Shown here: piece after piece, positions 54,670 to 63,453 of the stretch
Position numbering within the stretch: the stretch's first letter is position 1
Layout: every line of letters starts with the position of its first letter
NCBI GenBank assembly: GCA_003001795.1
Contig: PVNI01000014.1
Span: 62,001-126,000 of the forward strand
From: Actinomadura viridilutea
GTDB taxonomy: Bacteria > Actinomycetota > Actinomycetes > Streptosporangiales > Streptosporangiaceae
Length of the DNA stretch: 64,000 bases
Reading direction: 5' to 3'
The notes under the pieces: model-generated
Database searches by the model: none
What the model was told of the DNA's origin: nothing
What the model saw: only the letters and a program-made list of their open reading frames with translations
Program-made: the position numbers and the translations under genes

Positions 54670-55641
54670 ATGCCTCACCCCTTCGCCACGCACGTCGGAC
54701 TCCGGCGCCTGGTGACGGCGGCGATCGCGGCCCCGTCGGTGCACAACACCCAGCCCTGGCGCTTCCGGCGCGGCGACGCCGAGACCCTGGAACTGCACGC
54801 CGACCCGGAGCGCCGGCTGCCGGTCCTCGACCCGCGCGGCCGCTCCCTGCACCTCAGCTGCGGGGCGGCGCTGCTCAACCTGCGGCTGGCGATCCGGGTG
54901 ACCGGGCACCGGCCGCTCGTCCAGCCCTTCCCGGACGCGCGGGACAAGCCGACGCTCCTGGCGTCGCTGCGGGCCGTGCCCGCCCCCTCGGCGTCGCTGA
55001 CCGACGCGGAGCTGTACGCCGCGATCCCGCTGCGGCACACCAACCGCCAGCCGTTCTCCACGCGGCCGGTCCCGCGCGCGGTCCGCGAGGAGCTGGCCGC
55101 CGCCGCCAGGGCCGAGGGGGTCGTGCTGGGCCTGCCGGGACCGCAGACCACCGCCCATCTGCTCAGCCTGGTCGCGGCCGCCGACCAGGAGCTCGCCGCC
55201 GACGCGGACTACCTGGAGGAGCTGACCCGCTGGACCTCCATGGGCTGCCGCGGCGACGGCGTCCCCTGGTACGCCTTCGGGCCCCGCCCCACCGGCCGCG
55301 GCGTGCCCGTGCGGGACTTCGGCCTGGCCCGCCCGGTGCCCGGACGCGAGGTCGACCACTTCGCCGCCCGGCCGCAGCTGGGCGTCCTGATGACCCGCGC
55401 CGACGGGCCCGAGGACTGGCTGCGCGCCGGGCAGGCCCTGCAGCGGGTGCTGCTGACCGCCACGCGGCGCGGGGTGTCGGCCTCGCTGCTCACCCAGCCC
55501 CTCGACGTCCGCGACCGCAGCTGCGGCCCCTGGGTGCCGCGCACCGCGGGCCACATCCAGGCGATCCTCCGGTTCGGCTACGGGCCGCCGGTGCCGGGCT
55601 CGCCCCGCCGCGGCGTCACCGAGGTCCTCCAGAGCGCCTGA
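54670..55641 (+). CDS. Acg-family nitroreductase-like protein
   Basis: A 323-residue protein starting MPHPFATHVGLRRLV, with AAIAAPSVHNTQPWRFRR, the signature of the Acg (Rv2032) branch of the nitroreductase family, then IPLRHTNRQPFSTRPVP and PQLGVLMTRADGPEDWLRAGQALQRVLL. Acg binds FMN but its dimer interface is unusual and nitroreductase activity is absent in the studied case; it has been proposed to sequester flavin in dormant cells. The ATG has GGAGG immediately upstream (54659). A DosR-type box precedes it. It is convergent with the regulator gene at 55687-56391; the 45-base gap has a weak stem only. Confidence 0.87.
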   Translation: MPHPFATHVGLRRLVTAAIAAPSVHNTQPWRFRRGDAETLELHADPERRLPVLDPRGRSLHLSCGAALLNLRLAIRVTGHRPLVQPFPDARDKPTLLASLRAVPAPSASLTDAELYAAIPLRHTNRQPFSTRPVPRAVREELAAAARAEGVVLGLPGPQTTAHLLSLVAAADQELAADADYLEELTRWTSMGCRGDGVPWYAFGPRPTGRGVPVRDFGLARPVPGREVDHFAARPQLGVLMTRADGPEDWLRAGQALQRVLLTATRRGVSASLLTQPLDVRDRSCGPWVPRTAGHIQAILRFGYGPPVPGSPRRGVTEVLQSA

Positions 55642-55686
55642 CCTCCCCGCGGGCTGTTCCTGCGGCGGGGGCGCCGCGCCCGGACG

Positions 55687-56391
55687 TCAGCCGTCCTCCG
55701 CGCCCTCGCCGTCGGAGTCCTCATCGCGTCGGCGCAGGTGCGCCAGACACAGGTTCGGTTCGACGAACGGGTCGAGCCGCTCGGCGGAGAGCGGCGCGTT
55801 CATCTCGGCCAGCGCGCCCTGGATGAGGCCGAGATGCAGGGGGCAGATCACGTCGCGGTGCTCCTCGGCCAGCTCCCGGAACGGGCAGTGCACCAGCCGG
55901 ATCAGCACGTCGTCGCCCGCGGCCTCGGCCTGCGATCCGAAACCGATGTCGGTGAGCAGGCCGGTCAGCCGCTCCAGGGCCTGCCGCGCGTCGACCCGTT
56001 CGAACGGGGCGGGGCGGTCGGCCAGATAGCGTCCCCAGGCCCGGCCCGCCTCGGCCGCGGACTCGGCCGGCTCCGGCATCGTGCCGGCGATCAGACTGGT
56101 GAGGATCTGCGCCAGCAGCCGGTAGCTGCGCACGCCGTACCCGGTGGCCGCGGCGCGGTACAGGACGCGGGGCCGGCCGGGCCCGGCGCGCTCCTCGGTC
56201 GCCCGTTCGGCGAGCCCGGCCTCGACCAGCCCGTCCAGGTGGAACCGCGCGGTGTTGGGATGCAGCCCGGTGCGCTCCGCCGCCTCCCGCACGCCCAGCG
56301 GCCCGAACGCCCGCAGCACGTTGAGCACCGCGGAGCGGCTGTCGCCGAGCGCCGGCCGCGGCTCGGCATCGACCAGATCACGCTTGCCCAC
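55687..56391 (-). CDS. HTH regulator with C-terminal cysteine cluster (SufR-like)
   Basis: A 234-residue protein. Residues 18-85 are a winged helix (GVREAAERTGLHPNTARFHL; AGPGRPRVLYRAA), residues 90-160 a helical dimer region, and the C-terminus has Cys in VHCPFRELAEE, VICPLHLGLIQGAL and NLCLAHLRRRD. The arrangement resembles SufR and related ArsR-like regulators, in which these cysteines bind an iron-sulfur cluster sensitive to O2 or NO. It follows narI on the same strand (66-base gap) but has its own leaderless promoter signal (TAAACT six bases before the GTG). It may control the nar or nirK/hmp genes. The acidic tail is disordered. Confidence 0.8.
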   Translation of the reverse strand: MGKRDLVDAEPRPALGDSRSAVLNVLRAFGPLGVREAAERTGLHPNTARFHLDGLVEAGLAERATEERAGPGRPRVLYRAAATGYGVRSYRLLAQILTSLIAGTMPEPAESAAEAGRAWGRYLADRPAPFERVDARQALERLTGLLTDIGFGSQAEAAGDDVLIRLVHCPFRELAEEHRDVICPLHLGLIQGALAEMNAPLSAERLDPFVEPNLCLAHLRRRDEDSDGEGAEDG

Positions 56392-56397
56392 ACCCGG

Positions 56398-56403
56398 AGT
56401 TTA
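56398..56403 (-). promoter_or_regulatory. -10 element TAAACT of the regulator gene
   Basis: On the minus strand TAAACT lies six bases before the GTG at 56391 and there is no ribosome-binding site, so the regulator mRNA is probably leaderless and separate from the nar transcript. Confidence 0.4.
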
Positions 56404-56457
56404 TGCAAATGACCGTGGTAAAAACAGTCCGTGGTCGGGCGGTGGCGCCGCGCGCAG

Positions 56458-57252
56458 TCAGGGGAGGCGCTCCCAGCCGCGCCGCGGGGCGCGCGCCCCG
56501 AGCCGCTCGTCGCGGCTGTGGTAGACGATGTAGGGGCGGGTGAGATAGCCGACCGGCGCCGTGAGCATGTGCACCAGGCGGGTGAACGGCCAGATGCAGA
56601 ACAGCAGCATGGCGCTGAGGGCGTGCAGCTGGAACAGGATCGGAACGTCCGCCATGAGGTCCGGGTCGGGCCGCAGCATGAACACCGACCGGAACCAGGG
56701 GGACACGGTCTCGCGGTAGTCGTAGCCGCCGCCCGCGAGGTTGGCGGCGACGGTGGCGGCCAGCCCCAGCACGATGACCAGGGTGAGGACGGCGTACATC
56801 AGCTTGTCGTTGCGGGTCGTGGCGGAGAAGACCGGCCCGACGGTGCGGCGCCGGTAGATCAGGATCGCCAGGCCCGTCAAGGTGCAGAAGCCGGCCGCGG
56901 TGCCGAGCGTCACTGCGGCCACGTGGTAGGCGTGCTCGCTGATCCCCGCCGCCTCGGTCCAGGTGTCCGGGATGACGAGCCCGCCGACGTGCCCGAGCAG
57001 GACGATCAGGATGCCGAAGTGGAACAGCGGGCTGCCGATGCGCAGCAGGCGCTTCTCATACAGCTGCGACGAGCGGGTCGTCCAGCCGAACTTGTCGTAG
57101 CGGTAGCGCCAGTAGTGGCCTATGACGAAGACCGCGATGGCGACGTACGGGAGCGCCACCCACAGCAGCACGTCCAGGACGTCCGCCTGTCCGCCGCCGT
57201 GCGGCGCGGTCGCGGCGGCCCCCTGGACGCGGGCGGCGAGGACACTGATCAT
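56458..57252 (-). CDS. narI: Respiratory nitrate reductase gamma subunit (cytochrome b)
   Basis: A 264-residue protein with five helices carrying the two b-haems: His in GHYWRYRYDKFGW, FHFGILIVLLGHVGG, SEHAYHVAAVTLG and LFQLHALSAMLLFCIWPFTRLVHM. It takes electrons from menaquinol and passes them to NarH. It is the last gene of narGHJI and overlaps narJ (ATGA). The extra 20 residues before the first helix (AARVQGAAATAPHGGGQ) are atypical. The C-terminus (DERLGARAPRRGWERLP) is cytoplasmic and basic. Confidence 0.95.
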   Translation of the reverse strand: MISVLAARVQGAAATAPHGGGQADVLDVLLWVALPYVAIAVFVIGHYWRYRYDKFGWTTRSSQLYEKRLLRIGSPLFHFGILIVLLGHVGGLVIPDTWTEAAGISEHAYHVAAVTLGTAAGFCTLTGLAILIYRRRTVGPVFSATTRNDKLMYAVLTLVIVLGLAATVAANLAGGGYDYRETVSPWFRSVFMLRPDPDLMADVPILFQLHALSAMLLFCIWPFTRLVHMLTAPVGYLTRPYIVYHSRDERLGARAPRRGWERLP

Positions 57253-57938
57253 TTGCGGGCTCCAACGACGGGTTCGGGCAGCAGGGCGGGGTGACCGGCG
57301 TGCGCGTCGAAGGGGGCGAGGCCGACCTCCTCCTCGGGCGGCCCCTCGGCGGCCAGACGGGCCACGGCCTCGCGCACGTCGCCGTCCAGCGGGGGCAGGG
57401 TGGCCGAGACGGCGTCCAGCACGGACGCCCAGGGCGATCCGGCCTCGGCGAGCGCCAGGCGCAGCAGTTCCAGCCCGGCGCGGTGCTCCAGCAGCAGCCG
57501 CCGTCCCTCGCGGCGGTCGCCGGTGGCGGCGAACTCCAGCACGACGGACAGATGGTCGGGAAGCTCGCCGTCGGCGAGGACGAGCCCCGCCGCGCGGTAG
57601 GCGTGCTTGAAGCGCAGCAGCGCCATGCCGCGCTTACGGGTGTCGCCGTAGGCGTAGTAGGTCAGGTAGAGGCAGCAGCGTCTGCGGTGGTCGAAGGTGG
57701 CGACGTAGTCGGCGGCCAGCTGCGCCAGGGGCGTGGCGTCGAGGTGGTCGAGGAACCGCCCCAGCGGCTCCCCGAGGGACGGCGGCAGCGCCGCCACCGC
57801 CTGGCCGAGCAGCGGACGGCGGGCGAGCAGCCCCTCGTCCGGGTAGCCGAGCAACAGCGAGGCGGTCTGCCAGGCCGCCGTCAGTTCGGCGTCGGTCGGC
57901 GCGGAACGCCCGCCCGGTGTCCTGATCCAGGTCTTCAT
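57249..57938 (-). CDS. narJ: Nitrate reductase assembly chaperone (delta subunit)
   Basis: A 229-residue helical chaperone with SLLLGYPDEGLLARRPLLGQ, LAADYVATFDHRRRCCLYLTYYAYGDTRKRG (split: VATFDHRRRCCLYLTYYAYG then DTRKRG) and HLSVVLEFAATGD, the core of the TorD/NarJ family. It binds the NarG N-terminus and aids molybdenum cofactor insertion and membrane docking. ATG at 57938 overlaps the narH stop; the longer upstream frame is a shadow of narH. Confidence 0.95.
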   Translation of the reverse strand: MKTWIRTPGGRSAPTDAELTAAWQTASLLLGYPDEGLLARRPLLGQAVAALPPSLGEPLGRFLDHLDATPLAQLAADYVATFDHRRRCCLYLTYYAYGDTRKRGMALLRFKHAYRAAGLVLADGELPDHLSVVLEFAATGDRREGRRLLLEHRAGLELLRLALAEAGSPWASVLDAVSATLPPLDGDVREAVARLAAEGPPEEEVGLAPFDAHAGHPALLPEPVVGARK

Positions 57939-59668
57939 GGCCGTGGCTCCGTTTCCGCGGTGCCCGCCCCGGCGGGCGGGTCGCCGCCCGGCGACGCGTC
58001 GTCCGGCCCGCCCGGCTCGTCGCGGCGGGGCGGGAACAGGCCGGCGGGCCTGCCCTTGCCGTCCCAGTTGAGCAGGTTGATGCGGGCGCGCCGGTCGGAC
58101 GGGTCGGCGGAGCGGTCCGCCGTCTGACGTTCCCGGAGCATGTGGAAGTTCTCCACCGCGATCGGGGAGGCGCCGCCGGACGACTCGCCGAACGGCCCCC
58201 AGCCGCCCATCCCGGGGCCGCCCTCGTAGTTCAGGCTGCACTCGGTGGCGAGCTCTTCCAGCTTGTGGGCCTGCTCGGCGTGCGCGGGCGGGATGACGTA
58301 GCGCTCGTCGTACTTGGCGAGCGCCAGCAGCCGGTACATGTCGTACATCTGCTCGCCGGTCATGCCGACCTTGGCGGGGATGCCCTCGTCGGGTTCGCGC
58401 CCCAGGTTGATGTCGCGCATGTAGGAGCGCATGGCGGCCAGGCGGCGCAGGACGGCGTCGACGGGGGCCGGGTCGCCGGCCGTGAACAGCTGGGCCAGGT
58501 AGTCGACGGGGATGCGCAGGGCCTCGATGGCGGCGAACAGGTTGCCGGTGTCCTCGGCGTCGTGCCCGGTGTCGCGGACGACGTCCACGACCGGGGACAG
58601 CGGCGGGATGTACCAGACCATCGGCATCGTGCGGTACTCGGGATGCAGCGGCAGCGCCAGCCTGTAGGTGTTGATCAGCGCGTGGACGGGGGAGCGCTGG
58701 GCCGCCTCGATCCAGTCGCGCGGGATGCCCTCCCGCTCGGCGGCCGCGATGACCACCGGGTCGTGGGGGTCCAGGAACACCTCCAGCTGCGCCTCGTACA
58801 GCGCCTTCTCGTCGGGCGTGGACGCGGCCTCGAGCACCTTGTCGGCGTCGTAGAGCATCAGGCCGATGTAGCGCAGACGCCCCACGCAGGTCTCCGAGCA
58901 CACCGTGGGGAGGCCGACCTCCACGCGCGGGAAGCAGAAGGTGCACTTCTCGGCCTTGCCGGTGCGGTGGTTGAAGTAGACCTTCTTGTACGGGCATCCG
59001 GTGATGCACATCCGCCACCCGCGGCAGCGGTCCTGGTCGACCAGCACGATGCCGTCCTCGGTCCGCTTGTAGATCGCGCCGGACGGGCAGGACGCCGCGC
59101 ACGACGGGTTGAGGCAGTGCTCGCAGATGCGCGGCAGGTAGAACATGAAGGTCTTCTCGAACTCCAGCTTGACCTTCTCCGCCACACGGCCCAGCACCAC
59201 GTCGCGCTCCTCCAGGCCGGGGGAGCCGCCGAGGTCGTCGTCCCAGTTCGCCGACCAGGAGATCTTCATGTCCTTGCCGGAGATGAGCGACTTGGGACGC
59301 GCGACGGGAGTGTGCTCCTGCAGCGGCGCGTTGGTGAGCGTGTCGTAGTCGTAGGTCCAGGGCTCGTAGTAGTCGTCGAGGGACGGCAGTTTCGGGTTGG
59401 CGAAGATGGTGAGCAGCTTGCGCAGCCGTCCGCCGCCCTTGAGCGTCAGGCGCCCTCGCCGGTTGAGCGTCCAGCCGCCGCGCCACTTCTCCTGGTCCTC
59501 GTAGCGGCGCGGGTACCCCTGCCCGGGGCGGGTCTCGACGTTGTTGAACCACACGTACTCGGTGCCGCTGCGGTTCGTCCACGCCTGTTTGCACGTCACC
59601 GAGCAGGTGTGGCAGCCGATGCACTTGTCGAGGTTCATCACCATCGCCATCTGCGCCATCACGCGCAT
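57935..59668 (-). CDS. narH: Respiratory nitrate reductase beta subunit (Fe-S)
   Basis: A 577-residue electron-transfer subunit. Four cysteine groups are present: CIGCHTCSVTCKQAW, CEHCLNPSCAASCPSGAI, CRGWRMCITGCPYKK (Trp in place of one Cys, as expected for the [3Fe-4S] cluster) and CTFCFPRVEVGLPTVCSETC. It links NarI haems to the molybdenum subunit. The C-terminal 60 residues after NLLNWDGKG are a Pro/Asp/Arg-rich extension longer than usual. The start shares one base with the narG stop (TGATG). Confidence 0.96.
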   Translation of the reverse strand: MRVMAQMAMVMNLDKCIGCHTCSVTCKQAWTNRSGTEYVWFNNVETRPGQGYPRRYEDQEKWRGGWTLNRRGRLTLKGGGRLRKLLTIFANPKLPSLDDYYEPWTYDYDTLTNAPLQEHTPVARPKSLISGKDMKISWSANWDDDLGGSPGLEERDVVLGRVAEKVKLEFEKTFMFYLPRICEHCLNPSCAASCPSGAIYKRTEDGIVLVDQDRCRGWRMCITGCPYKKVYFNHRTGKAEKCTFCFPRVEVGLPTVCSETCVGRLRYIGLMLYDADKVLEAASTPDEKALYEAQLEVFLDPHDPVVIAAAEREGIPRDWIEAAQRSPVHALINTYRLALPLHPEYRTMPMVWYIPPLSPVVDVVRDTGHDAEDTGNLFAAIEALRIPVDYLAQLFTAGDPAPVDAVLRRLAAMRSYMRDINLGREPDEGIPAKVGMTGEQMYDMYRLLALAKYDERYVIPPAHAEQAHKLEELATECSLNYEGGPGMGGWGPFGESSGGASPIAVENFHMLRERQTADRSADPSDRRARINLLNWDGKGRPAGLFPPRRDEPGGPDDASPGGDPPAGAGTAETEPRP

Positions 59669-62600
59669 CAGTACGTCACCTCCTGCGCGCGGCGGCGGAT
59701 CACGGTGACCTCGTCGCGCTGGTTGCCGGTGGGGCCCAGGTAGTTGAACGCGAACGACAACTGGGCGTAGCCGCCGATCAGATGGCTGGGTTTGATCAGC
59801 AGCCGGGTCAGCGAGTTGTGGATGCCGCCCCGGCGCCCGGTCGTCTCGCTGCGCGGCACGTCGATGAGCCGGTCCTGGGCGTGGTGCATGTAGACGGTGC
59901 CCTCGGGCATGCGGTGCGACACGATCGCGCGCGCCACCACGACGCCGTTGCGGTTGACCGCCTCGATCCAGTCGTTGTCAGACACCCCGATCTTCGCGGC
60001 GTCCCGGTCGCTGATCCAGATGGTGGGGCCGCCGCGCGACAACGACAGCATGAACAGGTTGTCCTGGTACTCCGAGTGGATGGACCACTTGTTGTGCGGG
60101 GTGAGGTACCGCACGGCGATGCCGAGCTCCCCCTGCTCGCCCGCGCGCGGCTCGCCGAACAGGGCGTGCATGTTCAGCGGCGGCCGGTACACCGGGAGCT
60201 GCTCGCCGAGCTCGGCGATCCAGTCGTGGTCGAGGTAGAAGTGCTGGCGCCCGGTGAGGGTGTGCCAGGGCTTGAGCCGCTCGACGTTGATGGTGAACGG
60301 CGAGTACCGGCGCCCGCCGCTCTCCGAGCCGGACCACTCCGGCGAGGTGATGACCGGCGTCGGCCTGGCCTGGGTGTCGGCGAAGGTGATCTGCTTGCCC
60401 TCGTGCTCGGCGGCCAGGTCCGCCAGCGCCGTGCCGGTGCGCTCCTCCAGCGCCCGGAACCCCTGGACGGCCAGGTGCCCGTTGGTGGTGCCCGACAGCG
60501 CCAGGATCGCCTCGCAGGCGTGCACGTCGCGGACCAGGGACGGGCGCCCGTCGGCCGGTCCGCCGCGGATCACGCCGTTCGCGCGCCGCAGGTACTCCAC
60601 CGGGCGCGTCAGGTCGAACGAGACGCCCTTGACGGTCGCGCCGAGCGACTCGGCCAGCGGCCCGAGCGCGGCCATCTTGGCGGCGACGGCGCCGTAGTCG
60701 CGTTCCACGACCACCAGCTTCGGCATGGTCGCGCCCGGCACCGGGGCGCACTCCCCGGTCTTCCAGTCGCGGACGCGCCCGTGCGGGGTGGCCAGCTCGT
60801 CCGGGGTGTCGTGCGTCAGCGGCACCGCGACCACGTCCTTGCGGACGCCCAGGTGCACCGCGGCCATGCGGCTGAACGCGTCGGCGATCGCCTGGAAGGC
60901 GTCCCAGTCGGTGCGGGTCTGCCAGGGCGGGGCGATCGCCGGGTTGAACGAGTGCACGAACGGGTGCATGTCGGTGGTGCTGAGGTCGTGCTTCTCGTAC
61001 CAGGTCGCCGCCGGCAGCACGATGTCGGAGTAGATCGTCGTGCTGGTCATCCGGAAGTCCAGCGACAGCAGCAGGTCCAGCTTCCCGACGGGGGCCTCCT
61101 CGCGCCACGCCACGTCCTTCGGCCTGGCCTCCGGCGGCGCCTCGGCGGCGCGCAGCTGCGCGTCGGCGCCGAGCAGATGCTTGAGGAAGTACTCGTTGCC
61201 CTTGGCGGACGAGCCCAGCAGGTTGGCCCGCCACACCGTGAGGATCCGCGGGAAGTTCTCCGGCGCGTCGGGGTCCTCGCACGCGAACCGCAGCCGCCCC
61301 TGCTCGAGCTGCGACACGATGTACTCGCCGACCGGCATCCCCGACGCCTCCGCCTCGTCGGCCAGGTCGAGGGGGTTGCGGTCGAACGTCGGATAGGACG
61401 GCATCCACCCCAGCCGCGCCGCCTGCGCGATGACGTCCGCGGTGCTCTTGCCCGCCAGCCGCCCCTCGGCGGTCGCGGCGGCGAGGGCGTCGGCGCCGAA
61501 GCGGTCGTAGCGGAACTGGTCGGTGTGCAGGTACCAGTACGCCGTGCCGATCATCTGGCGGGGCGGCCGGGACCAGTCCAGCGCGAACGCCAGCTGCGCC
61601 CACCCGGTGAACGGGCGGCACTTCTCCTGGCCCACGTAGTGCGCCCAGCCTCCGCCGTTGACGCCCTGGCAGCCGGTCAGCGTGGTCAGCGCCAGGAACG
61701 CCCGGTAGATGGTGTCGGAGTGGAACCAGTGGTTGGTCCCCGCCCCCATGATGATCATCGAGCGGCCGCGGGTCTGCTCGGCGTTGGCGGCGAACTCCCG
61801 GCCGATCCGCGCGGCGGCCGCCGCCGGAACCCCCGTGATCGGCTCCTGCCAGGCCGGGGTGCACGGCTCGGACGGGTCGTCGTACCCGGACGGCCAGGTG
61901 CCCGGCAGGCCGTGGCGCCGCACCCCGTACTGGGCGAGCAGCAGGTCGAACACGGTCGTCACCAGGTGCTCGCCGACCCGCCGCACCGGCACGCCCCTGC
62001 GCAGCGTCCCGGGCGTCCCGTCGGGGGCGTCGAACCGCGGCAGCTCCACCTCGACCGGTGGTTCGGCCGCCGGGTCGTCGGCCACCGACAGGCGCGGGTC
62101 GGCGCCCTCGAGGTCCAGGTTCCAGCGTCCCGCGCCCTGCTCGCCGTACCGGAAGCCCAGTGATCCGCCGGGGACCAGGGGACGGTCGGTGACGGCGTCC
62201 AGCAGCACGGTCTTGAACGCGGCGTGCTCGGTGCGCGCCTCGGCGCCGGGCAGGTCGGCGGCGGTGAGGAACTTGCCCGGCACGTACGCGTCGCCCGCGG
62301 CGTTCGGCTCCAGCCGCACCAGGAACGGCAGGTCGGTGTACCGCTTGACGTACTCGGTGAAGTAGTCGACGCGGCGGTCGACGAAGAACTCCTTGAGGAT
62401 CACGTGGCCCATCGCCATCGCCAGCGCGCCGTCCGTGCCGGGCTGTGCGGCCAGCCATTCGTCGGCGAACTTGACGTTGTCGGCGTAGTCGGGGGAGACC
62501 GCCACCACCTTCTGCCCCCGGTAGCGGGCCTCGGCCATCCAGTGCGCGTCCGGGGTGCGCGTCACCGGCAGGTTCGACCCCCACATGATCAGGTAGCCGG

Positions 62601-63390
62601 CGTCCCACCAGTCGCCGGACTCGGGCACGTCGGTCTGGTCGCCGAACACCTGCGGAGAAGCCACCGGCAGGTCGGCGTACCAGTCGTAGAACGACAGCAT
62701 CGTCCCGCCCAGCAGCGACACGAACCGGGCGCCGGACGCGTGCGACACCATCGACATCGCCGGGATCGGCGAGAACCCCGCCACCCGGTCCGGCCCCCAC
62801 GTCTTCACCGTGTGGACGTGCGCCGCGGCGATCATCTCGACCGCCTCGTCCCAGCTCGCCCGGACCAGGCCGCCCCTGCCCCGCGCCGACTTGTACCGCC
62901 GCGCCCGCTCCGGGTCGGACACGATCTCCGCCCACGCCGCCACCGGATCGCCGGTGCGGGCCCTGGCCTCCCGGTACATCTCCAGCAGGACCCCGCGGAC
63001 GTACGGGTACCGCACCCGCGTGGGCGAGTAGGTGTACCAGGAGAACGCCGCGCCGCGCGGGCAGCCCCGCGGCTCGTACTCCGGACGGTCCGGCCCCACG
63101 GACGGGTAGTCGGTCTGCTGGGCCTCCCAGGTGATGATGCCGTCCTTGACGTACACCTTCCACGAGCAGGAACCCGTGCAGTTCACGCCGTGCGTGGACC
63201 GCACCACCTTGTCGTGCGACCAGCGGTCCCGATAGAACTCGTCCGCCTGTCGGCCGCCCTTCTTGTGGAGGGTGCGCCGGTCCTGCGATACGTCCGCGCG
63301 GGTGAAGAACCGGCGCGTCCCCACGAGAGCGTCCATCAGCGGACTGTCGAGGCCCGCCTCGCTCCGCCCCCGGCCATTACCCGCACTCAC
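59668..63390 (-). CDS. narG: Respiratory nitrate reductase alpha subunit (molybdenum)
   Basis: A 1240-residue bis-MGD enzyme reducing nitrate to nitrite on the cytoplasmic side. The FS0 cluster ligands are His67, Cys71, Cys75 and Cys110 (STHGVNCTGSCSWKVYVKDG and RGCPRG), the same spacing as in E. coli NarG. The molybdenum Asp is in LSFYDWYADLPVASPQ. GTNHWFHSDTIYRAFLALTT and the C-terminal FNYLGPTGNQRDE are typical. A GTG start at 63390 follows GGGGGAG at five bases. No Tat twin-arginine signal is present, as expected for the cytoplasmic form. It begins the narGHJI operon; a nitrate/nitrite transporter gene precedes it by 60 bases. Confidence 0.97.
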   Translation of the reverse strand: MSAGNGRGRSEAGLDSPLMDALVGTRRFFTRADVSQDRRTLHKKGGRQADEFYRDRWSHDKVVRSTHGVNCTGSCSWKVYVKDGIITWEAQQTDYPSVGPDRPEYEPRGCPRGAAFSWYTYSPTRVRYPYVRGVLLEMYREARARTGDPVAAWAEIVSDPERARRYKSARGRGGLVRASWDEAVEMIAAAHVHTVKTWGPDRVAGFSPIPAMSMVSHASGARFVSLLGGTMLSFYDWYADLPVASPQVFGDQTDVPESGDWWDAGYLIMWGSNLPVTRTPDAHWMAEARYRGQKVVAVSPDYADNVKFADEWLAAQPGTDGALAMAMGHVILKEFFVDRRVDYFTEYVKRYTDLPFLVRLEPNAAGDAYVPGKFLTAADLPGAEARTEHAAFKTVLLDAVTDRPLVPGGSLGFRYGEQGAGRWNLDLEGADPRLSVADDPAAEPPVEVELPRFDAPDGTPGTLRRGVPVRRVGEHLVTTVFDLLLAQYGVRRHGLPGTWPSGYDDPSEPCTPAWQEPITGVPAAAAARIGREFAANAEQTRGRSMIIMGAGTNHWFHSDTIYRAFLALTTLTGCQGVNGGGWAHYVGQEKCRPFTGWAQLAFALDWSRPPRQMIGTAYWYLHTDQFRYDRFGADALAAATAEGRLAGKSTADVIAQAARLGWMPSYPTFDRNPLDLADEAEASGMPVGEYIVSQLEQGRLRFACEDPDAPENFPRILTVWRANLLGSSAKGNEYFLKHLLGADAQLRAAEAPPEARPKDVAWREEAPVGKLDLLLSLDFRMTSTTIYSDIVLPAATWYEKHDLSTTDMHPFVHSFNPAIAPPWQTRTDWDAFQAIADAFSRMAAVHLGVRKDVVAVPLTHDTPDELATPHGRVRDWKTGECAPVPGATMPKLVVVERDYGAVAAKMAALGPLAESLGATVKGVSFDLTRPVEYLRRANGVIRGGPADGRPSLVRDVHACEAILALSGTTNGHLAVQGFRALEERTGTALADLAAEHEGKQITFADTQARPTPVITSPEWSGSESGGRRYSPFTINVERLKPWHTLTGRQHFYLDHDWIAELGEQLPVYRPPLNMHALFGEPRAGEQGELGIAVRYLTPHNKWSIHSEYQDNLFMLSLSRGGPTIWISDRDAAKIGVSDNDWIEAVNRNGVVVARAIVSHRMPEGTVYMHHAQDRLIDVPRSETTGRRGGIHNSLTRLLIKPSHLIGGYAQLSFAFNYLGPTGNQRDEVTVIRRRAQEVTY

Positions 63391-63453
63391 CGTCGCTCCC
63401 CCTCTGTCTCGTCCCCTTTTGCCTGTGCGCCATGGGTTCCTCCCGCGGGCGGG

